Source: Bacteroidota bacterium (lineage in GTDB: Bacteria; Bacteroidota; Bacteroidia; NS11-12g; UBA955). From it: a stretch of DNA of 18,582 nucleotides. The translations under genes and the position numbers were made by a program. The notes under the pieces were generated by a model. It was given only the letters and a program-made list of their open reading frames with translations, searched no databases and was not told the DNA's origin. Positions 13,606 through 18,582 of this stretch are shown one piece after another (positions within the stretch are counted from its first letter, which is position 1; the number at the start of each line of letters is the position of its first letter). The stretch covers positions 1-18,582 of the forward strand of contig JAGWYC010000013.1 of NCBI GenBank assembly GCA_018969565.1, given 5' to 3'.

Positions 13606-14637
13606 ATGAGTGCTGAATCATTTACATTGGTTTCGTTTGTTGAAAAACTGGTCCGCCTGCACGAATGCGTGGTTGTGCCGGGCTTGGGCGGATTTATTAC
13701 CAGAGACCACAGCGCAGCGCTAAACCGATTCAACGGGCAACTCAAGCCCCGGAGCAGAACCATTTTCTTTAACGATATCCTCCGTCAGGATGATGGCATT
13801 CTGATGAATCACATCATGTCGGAAACCGGCATGGATAAAGGGAATGCAGAACAATTTGTGCAGCGTGAAGTGCAAAGTTTGCTGCAACGCTGTGCCGGTC
13901 ATGAACAGCAGTCATTCGGGTCTTTGGGGTCGTTCTATCTAAACCAGCACGATAAACTGTTTTTCCTTCCTTCCGTCACGTTGAATCTGGCTGATATTGC
14001 CTACGGCTTGAAACCGGTTCAACTGGAAGCCGTGGTTGAAACGCTTACACAGGAAATCCGTAAGCCACTTTCACCCAAAGCAGTTTCCGAACCGGAGGCT
14101 GTAATTGTTGAGCCAATATCCGTTGCAACAGAAACAAGCATTCCTGCAAGCAGGCCTCGTATATGGAAGGTAGCAGCCGCTGTGGCCATATTAAGTCTCA
14201 GCACGGCGGCAGGAATTCGTATCAGCAACTACCTGCGCCAGGATTCCTCCGCACTTTTGACTGCCTCCACAATGGGCAGTGAAACAATACAGGAAGAAAT
14301 AAGCCGGGAATCAAGCAAAGCCAAGATAAACATGGCACATGCCACCCCTGTAACCAAGGCTCAGCCAGCCGTTGCCGGAAAATCAGCAAGCGCTAAAAAC
14401 AACGGAGACTACAAAGTGATTGCGGCCTGTTTTATTACTGAAAAGGCGGCTATAGAAGAATTAAAAAGACTGGCTGATAAGGGCATTTCGGCCTATACAG
14501 GCAGACCTTCACAAAGCGCTCTATACAGGATCATGGTTGGAGAAGCGGCCACACCCCAGGAGGCTGCTACCCTGGCTACCACCTTCACCAGAAATACCAA
14601 AATCAGGGCTCGGGTAGAACAATTGCGTTTACCCTGA
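13606..14637 (+). CDS. HU-CCDC81 and SPOR domain membrane protein
   Basis: 343 residues. Seen: two N-terminal HU-like domains of the CCDC81 type (about 5-65 with VVVPGLGGFITRDHSAAL; 66-135 with FGSLGSFYLNQHDKLFFLPS), a linker, one membrane helix at about 187-205 (WKVAAAVAILSLSTAAG), a low-complexity stretch and a C-terminal SPOR domain (about 267-340: GDYKVIAACFITEKAAIEEL, YRIMVGEAATPQEAATLA). Known: SPOR domains bind denuded peptidoglycan at division sites, and this protein group is Bacteroidota-specific. The topology (DNA-binding-like fold in the cytosol, SPOR in the periplasm) suggests a link between an internal structure and the cell wall. Its function is not established. It follows the barrel gene by 21 bp and precedes the TonB-like gene by 23 bp. 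Confidence 0.9.
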   Translation: MSAESFTLVSFVEKLVRLHECVVVPGLGGFITRDHSAALNRFNGQLKPRSRTIFFNDILRQDDGILMNHIMSETGMDKGNAEQFVQREVQSLLQRCAGHEQQSFGSLGSFYLNQHDKLFFLPSVTLNLADIAYGLKPVQLEAVVETLTQEIRKPLSPKAVSEPEAVIVEPISVATETSIPASRPRIWKVAAAVAILSLSTAAGIRISNYLRQDSSALLTASTMGSETIQEEISRESSKAKINMAHATPVTKAQPAVAGKSASAKNNGDYKVIAACFITEKAAIEELKRLADKGISAYTGRPSQSALYRIMVGEAATPQEAATLATTFTRNTKIRARVEQLRLP

Positions 14638-14660
14638 GCCGATTAATGGGATAATGCGAT

Positions 14661-15476
14661 ATGGAAAGAGAAAGGAAAAATGAAGTTGTAGCCATGGCAG
14701 GTTCCTTGAGTTTTACAGGACTGCTGATTCTGGTGCTCACCCTTATTGGTTTTACAACTCCTAATCCTCCTTTCCCGGAAGTTCCGGGCGGGCTTGAAAT
14801 CAGCCTTGGGGAAGCCTATATGGGCGGACCTGATGATGTGGCAGCCCGACTTGGTGGTGAATCCAGCCAGGAACAAACCGCTGCTGCGCCTACCGGTGGT
14901 GGCGATGATGTGCTCACACAGGATGACCCGGAGCCTACCGTAGTGTTACCTCCTATTAATCCCCCACGCCGCGATCGCCCGGCCGAGGTGGTACAACATG
15001 ATAAGCCACAGCCTACGCAGCCTACCACTGACCTTCCCAGCATCAACCGCAACAGAAACCGGGGCAATGGGCAACAGGGTATGGAAAATGGCGACCCAAA
15101 CGGAACCGGTGTCAATGGAAGAGGTGATGGTCCAGAACGAGGCAATCAGGGCGACCCGCAGGGCACCGGAGATGATCCGAACGGGGTGCGTGGAGGTTTG
15201 ATTGGGAACAGCACCTTCAGAGGTACCCGGCCCTCAACAAATTTGCGTTCCCTCGGCGCTGATGGTGAAGGAAACATCATCGTTCGATTGAAGATTGACT
15301 GTAATGGTCAGGTTATTGCCATTGAAGATACCGATGTGCGCGGTAGTACTTACAACGCTGCCGACCAGGATGAAATCGCACGTATGCTGATTCGCAACCT
15401 GAAATTTACCGCAATTACCGGTGGTGATTGTCCGCAAATTGGTCAAATTACCTTCCAGTTGAGAAGAGGATATTGA
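14661..15476 (+). CDS. TonB-like energy transducer protein
   Basis: 271 residues. Seen: short basic cytosolic start, one N-terminal membrane helix (about 10-33), Pro-rich segment (86-125: VVLPPINPP, QPTQPTTDLP), a Gly/Asn/Asp-rich low-complexity linker (about 130-180, many NG/DPNG units) and a C-terminal TonB-like domain (about 200-271: GEGNIIVRLKIDCNGQVIAI, ending ITFQLRRGY). C214 and C257 could form a disulfide. Known: TonB couples the inner-membrane proton force through ExbB/ExbD to outer-membrane receptors. In many Bacteroidota a tonB-like gene of this kind sits in exbB-exbD-tonB-folC order. Here exbB and exbD are absent next to it and the HU/SPOR gene takes their place. The linker is unusually polar rather than the usual Pro-Lys type. 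Confidence 0.75.
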   Translation: MERERKNEVVAMAGSLSFTGLLILVLTLIGFTTPNPPFPEVPGGLEISLGEAYMGGPDDVAARLGGESSQEQTAAAPTGGGDDVLTQDDPEPTVVLPPINPPRRDRPAEVVQHDKPQPTQPTTDLPSINRNRNRGNGQQGMENGDPNGTGVNGRGDGPERGNQGDPQGTGDDPNGVRGGLIGNSTFRGTRPSTNLRSLGADGEGNIIVRLKIDCNGQVIAIEDTDVRGSTYNAADQDEIARMLIRNLKFTAITGGDCPQIGQITFQLRRGY

Positions 15477-15525
15477 TCAGAAATCTGTTTTCTGTCCTTA
15501 GTTTTTTCTTCATTTCAGAAGAATA

Positions 15526-16764
15526 ATGGAATTCAGGACTTACAACGAAGCGCTCAACTATTTGTACAGCCGGCTTCCTGTTTTTCAGCACCAGGGTGCC
15601 AGTGCATACAAGAAAGATCTGACCAATACAGTTCTTTTAAGCGAAGCGCTCGGAAACCCCGAACGTAAGTTCAAGAGTATTCATGTTGGCGGTACCAATG
15701 GAAAAGGTTCTGTTTCTAGCATGTTGTCGGCGGTGTGTATCTGCCACGGGATGAAAACCGGTTTATATACGTCTCCTCACCTGAAAGATTTCCGGGAACG
15801 TATAAGGATAGATGGTGCCATGATTGATGAAGCCTATGTGGTAAATTTCGTCAATGCAGCCATTCCACTTATTGAACGCATCAATCCCTCCTTCTTTGAA
15901 CTAACCGTGGCCATGGCCTTTTCCTGGTTTGCCATGCAAGAAGTTGATATCGCTATAGTGGAAGTTGGCCTTGGCGGAAGACTAGATTCCACCAACATCA
16001 TTACTCCGGAATTATCTGTAATTACCAACATCGGCTGGGATCATGCAGATTTACTGGGCCCCGGTCTGGAGAATATTGCTTTTGAAAAAGCCGGCATCAT
16101 CAAACAGAACATTCCAGTAGTTATCGGTGAATGGGATGCGGTAAGCGGGCCGGTCTTCCAACATAAAAGCGAGGAGTGTAAGGCTAAGATGCATATTGCT
16201 TCAGAAAACCCTGCATGGGAAGGACACGTCTTTGAGGGCGCTCTGAAAGGCTCCTATCAGCAAAAAAATATGCGCACAGTCTGGGAAGCCGTTCGCGTGT
16301 TGCAGGATAAAGGCTGGGAATTGGACGATGATCAGGTAGCTTCTGCGCTGAACAAGGTTGAAGAACTCAGCGGACTGCGAGGTCGCTGGGACGTACTTCA
16401 ACAGAAAGGTCCGCGCATTGTTGCAGATACGGCACATAACGAACCGGGCCTGAAGGAAGTGATGCAACAAGTGTTGCACAGTTCTTATGAAACATTGCAC
16501 ATGGTACTGGGTTTTGTAAAGGAAAAAGACCTGGAGAAAATCTTGCCATTGTTTCCCAGAAATGCCCGCTACTACTTCTGCAAACCTGCGCTGGAACGCG
16601 GATTAGATGCGGCTGTTCTTCAGGAAAAAGCCGCCGCTTTCGGCCTGGAAGGCCTGGTTTATAGCGGCGTGGCCGAAGCGGTGCAAGCTGCCAAAGAAGC
16701 CGCAGGCAAAGATGATTTCATCTATATCGGAGGCAGCACTTTTGTAGTCGCAGAAGCTTTATGA
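15526..16764 (+). CDS. folC: Dihydrofolate synthase / folylpolyglutamate synthase
   Basis: 412 residues, normal length. It adds L-glutamate to dihydropteroate (making dihydrofolate) and to folates, using ATP, in the cytosol. Seen: ATP P-loop HVGGTNGKGSVSSML (53-67), the folate-binding loop YTSPHLKDFRERI, the Mur-ligase-type metal region EVGLGGRLDSTNI, VITNIGWDHADLLG and the C-terminal domain with DTAHNEPGL. 49 bp separate it from the TonB-like gene, so it is probably the end of the same transcript. Confidence 0.96.
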   Translation: MEFRTYNEALNYLYSRLPVFQHQGASAYKKDLTNTVLLSEALGNPERKFKSIHVGGTNGKGSVSSMLSAVCICHGMKTGLYTSPHLKDFRERIRIDGAMIDEAYVVNFVNAAIPLIERINPSFFELTVAMAFSWFAMQEVDIAIVEVGLGGRLDSTNIITPELSVITNIGWDHADLLGPGLENIAFEKAGIIKQNIPVVIGEWDAVSGPVFQHKSEECKAKMHIASENPAWEGHVFEGALKGSYQQKNMRTVWEAVRVLQDKGWELDDDQVASALNKVEELSGLRGRWDVLQQKGPRIVADTAHNEPGLKEVMQQVLHSSYETLHMVLGFVKEKDLEKILPLFPRNARYYFCKPALERGLDAAVLQEKAAAFGLEGLVYSGVAEAVQAAKEAAGKDDFIYIGGSTFVVAEAL

Positions 16765-16769
16765 AAAAA

Positions 16770-16800
16770 GAAAGCCGGTTCCAAACGGCAACCGGCTTTC
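16770..16800 (-). terminator. Rho-independent terminator of pckA
   Basis: GAAAGCCGGTT (16770-16780), 9-nt loop, AACCGGCTTTC (16790-16800): a perfect 11-bp stem. On the minus strand it is followed by CTTTTTTCAT, a U run, so it ends the pckA transcript 21 bp after its stop codon. On the plus strand there is no U run after it, though the stem may still slow transcripts from folC. Confidence 0.85.
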
Positions 16801-16821
16801 AAGGAACTCAGATTAATTCAA

Positions 16822-18417
16822 TCAGGCAGAGGCTTGCTCCTTAGGCGCAGCCGCCTTTACTTCGTCGTTCACTCCACTTGCAAAGCCCGCGAAGTTTTCA
16901 TTGAACAAACGTGCCAGATGATTGGCTTTAGCGTCGTAAGCCGATTTATCTTCCCAGGTATTTCTGGGATTCAGCAATTCAGAAGGAACGCCTGGGCAGG
17001 TAAGTGGCATGCTGATGCCGAACACCGGATGATTCTGGTATTCCACTTCTTCAAGTTGGTCATTCAGTGCCGCGGTAATCATCGCGCGGGTATAAGCCAG
17101 CTTCATGCGTGAACCTACACCATAAGGACCGCCGGTCCAGCCGGTATTCACCAGCCATACACGAATATGCGGATGCTGGTGCAGTTTTTCACCGAGCATC
17201 AGCGCATATTTTCCGGGATGCAGCGGCAGAAAAGCCTTTCCAAAGCATGCGGAGAAAGTAGCTTGAGGCTCTGTAACACCAGCCTCAGTGCCTGCTACCT
17301 TCGCAGTATAGCCACTGATAAAATGGTACATAGCTTCACCGGGAGTCAGGCGGCTGATGGGAGGCAGCACACCAAAGGCATCGGCTGTTAAAAAGAAAAT
17401 ATTCTTAGGTGTTTTTCCGGTTGATGGTACTGCCGCATTGTCAATATGGTTGATGGGATAGGCAACACGAGTATTTTCGGTAACAGAAATATCGTCGTAG
17501 TCAACGGTATTGGTACCTTCAATAAAACGAACGTTTTCTACCAGAGCGCCATGTCGGATGGCATTCCAGATCTGAGGTTCTTTTTCTTCAGTAAGGTTGA
17601 CACATTTCGCATAACAACCGCCTTCGAAATTGAAAATGTCGTCGTCAGACCAGCCATGTTCATCATCGCCAATCAGTTTTCTTGCAGGATCAGCGCTCAG
17701 GGTAGTTTTACCTGTTCCGCTCAATCCGAAGAAAATTGCGGTGTCACCGCGTTCACCGATATTGGCAGAGCAATGCATGCTCAGGGTATTGCGCTCCTGA
17801 GGCAGCACATAGTTCAGTACAGTGAATATACTTTTCTTGATTTCACCGGTGTAACCTGATCCGCCAATCAATACGATTTTACGGCTGAAGTCAACGATGG
17901 TGAAATTGTGTTGACGGGTTCCATCTTCCGCAGGAATAGCATGGAATGAGGGAGCCGCCAGAATCAGCCACTCTACGGGCTCATTTAAAATTTCTTCAGT
18001 GCCCGGACGCAGGAAAAGGTGTTTGGCGAACAGGTTCTGATAGGCACTTTCAGTAACGACATCAATATTCAGGCGGAATCGCGGATCTGCACAGGCGTAG
18101 GCACGACGGTGAAACAGCGTTTTGCCTTCGAGATGACGAAGCACCTTTCCCAATAAAGCATCAAACTGATCTGAACCAAAAGGCTGATTTACAGAGCCCC
18201 ACCAAACGGTTGATTCGGTGTTGGCGTCTTTCACCACAAACTTATCTTTGGGAGAACGGCCTGTAAAAGCACCGGTATCTGCGGCCAGGGCACCGGTATC
18301 AGTGATAATTCCTTCTTTACGCTCAATGGCCTGTGCAACCAGTTCATCGGTGCTCAGGTTCTGATACAATTTACCTGCCTTTTGGGCAATGTGATTCAGA
18401 ATTTCTGTGTTCTTCAT
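16822..18417 (-). CDS. pckA: Phosphoenolpyruvate carboxykinase (ATP)
   Basis: 531 residues, close to the usual 530-540. It converts oxaloacetate and ATP to phosphoenolpyruvate and CO2 (gluconeogenesis; in anaerobes also the reverse direction) in the cytosol. Seen: AADTGAFTGRSPKDKFVV (substrate-binding Arg54), GSGYTGEIKKSIFTVLNYVL (lysine for metal/phosphate), SMHCSANIG (metal-binding His215), the kinase-1a P-loop GLSGTGKTTLSADP (231-244) and GDDEHGWSDD (metal-binding Asp). The ATP-type signature IGGSGYTGE separates it from the GTP type. It has its own promoter (18443-18451) and terminator. Confidence 0.98.
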   Translation of the reverse strand: MKNTEILNHIAQKAGKLYQNLSTDELVAQAIERKEGIITDTGALAADTGAFTGRSPKDKFVVKDANTESTVWWGSVNQPFGSDQFDALLGKVLRHLEGKTLFHRRAYACADPRFRLNIDVVTESAYQNLFAKHLFLRPGTEEILNEPVEWLILAAPSFHAIPAEDGTRQHNFTIVDFSRKIVLIGGSGYTGEIKKSIFTVLNYVLPQERNTLSMHCSANIGERGDTAIFFGLSGTGKTTLSADPARKLIGDDEHGWSDDDIFNFEGGCYAKCVNLTEEKEPQIWNAIRHGALVENVRFIEGTNTVDYDDISVTENTRVAYPINHIDNAAVPSTGKTPKNIFFLTADAFGVLPPISRLTPGEAMYHFISGYTAKVAGTEAGVTEPQATFSACFGKAFLPLHPGKYALMLGEKLHQHPHIRVWLVNTGWTGGPYGVGSRMKLAYTRAMITAALNDQLEEVEYQNHPVFGISMPLTCPGVPSELLNPRNTWEDKSAYDAKANHLARLFNENFAGFASGVNDEVKAAAPKEQASA

Positions 18418-18442
18418 GAATTGTGAGGGCTTTGTTAGCGCT

Positions 18443-18451
18443 GCAAAGGTA
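18443..18451 (-). promoter_or_regulatory. -7 promoter box (TACCTTTGC) of pckA
   Basis: On the minus strand TACCTTTGC is an exact TAnnTTTG match, 25 nt before the pckA ATG. No strong -33 TTTG is seen upstream. Confidence 0.6.
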
Positions 18452-18494
18452 CATTTTTATGAAGCATTGACTGTGAAAAATGATGAATCTTTGC

Positions 18495-18582
18495 ATGTAC
18501 CGTATGAAAATCAGCTACCTATTAACACGGCACGCGCAACGCAGTTTCAGTTCAGGAAGTAATAGTCTTTCCACCCCATTCA
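18495..18582 (+). CDS. Possible start of a gene running off the right edge
   Basis: A plus-strand frame from ATG 18495 (or 18504, MKISYLLTRHAQ) stays open to the window end, 26-29 codons. A box AATCTTTGC (18486-18494), one mismatch from TAnnTTTGC, lies 9 nt before the ATG at 18504, which favours that start. It is too short to identify and divergent from pckA. It may equally be chance. Confidence 0.3.
   Translation, partial: MYRMKISYLLTRHAQRSFSSGSNSLSTPF

Noticed and set aside
15478..15494. 6-bp hairpin CAGAAA/TTTCTG before folC
   Set aside because: Weak A/T-rich stem with only a delayed T run; not convincing as terminator or attenuator.
1..18582. CRISPR array or direct-repeat array
   Set aside because: No regularly spaced repeats seen; the only clear direct repeat pair is the 9-bp target duplication, plus the NFACT relic.

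Overview
The window looks like a chromosomal segment of a Bacteroidota bacterium (the Chitinophagales/Sphingobacteriales side is a guess). The evidence is a type IX secretion (gliding-motility type) C-terminal domain, an ORF6N-domain protein, an HU-CCDC81/SPOR protein, near absence of Shine-Dalgarno sequences, and repeated matches to the Bacteroidota -7 promoter box TAnnTTTG just before start codons.

Layout. Positions 2-898 hold the C-terminal half of an NFACT/RqcH-like ribosome quality control protein cut by the window edge. Positions 900-2860 are a small accessory patch: a minus-strand ORF6N-domain gene with a 53-codon open frame overlapping its start, split by a 577-bp non-coding mobile element, and then a roughly 70-bp decayed copy of part of the NFACT gene. 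Next come an exported protein of unknown function (2862-3704, minus) and a 1237-residue secreted beta-propeller-type surface protein (3829-7542, minus), which is divergent from fmt (7593-8504). An ECF sigma factor with a small downstream partner (8688-9539) and a 2-oxoglutarate/Fe(II)-type oxygenase (9637-10602) follow. A hotdog thioesterase (minus) lies downstream of the rplU-rpmA ribosomal protein operon (minus). A four-gene plus-strand run follows (11968-16764): outer-membrane barrel, HU/SPOR envelope protein, TonB-like protein and folC. pckA (minus) closes the window, with a possible gene start at the right edge.

The main observation is in the accessory patch. The two ORF6N fragments, 982-1705 and 2292-2458, are halves of one gene. 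Between them lies an element with 15-bp imperfect terminal inverted repeats (13/15 matching), flanked by an exact 9-bp duplication, AGCTGGAAC. Removing the element and one copy of the 9-bp repeat joins the halves in frame into a 296-residue protein with an N-terminal ORF6N domain and a C-terminal HD-type, phospholipase-D-like motif. The element has no convincing gene but contains several hairpins, so it behaves like a MITE. The rest of the window is mostly core housekeeping and envelope genes. I found no CRISPR array, tRNA or rRNA.
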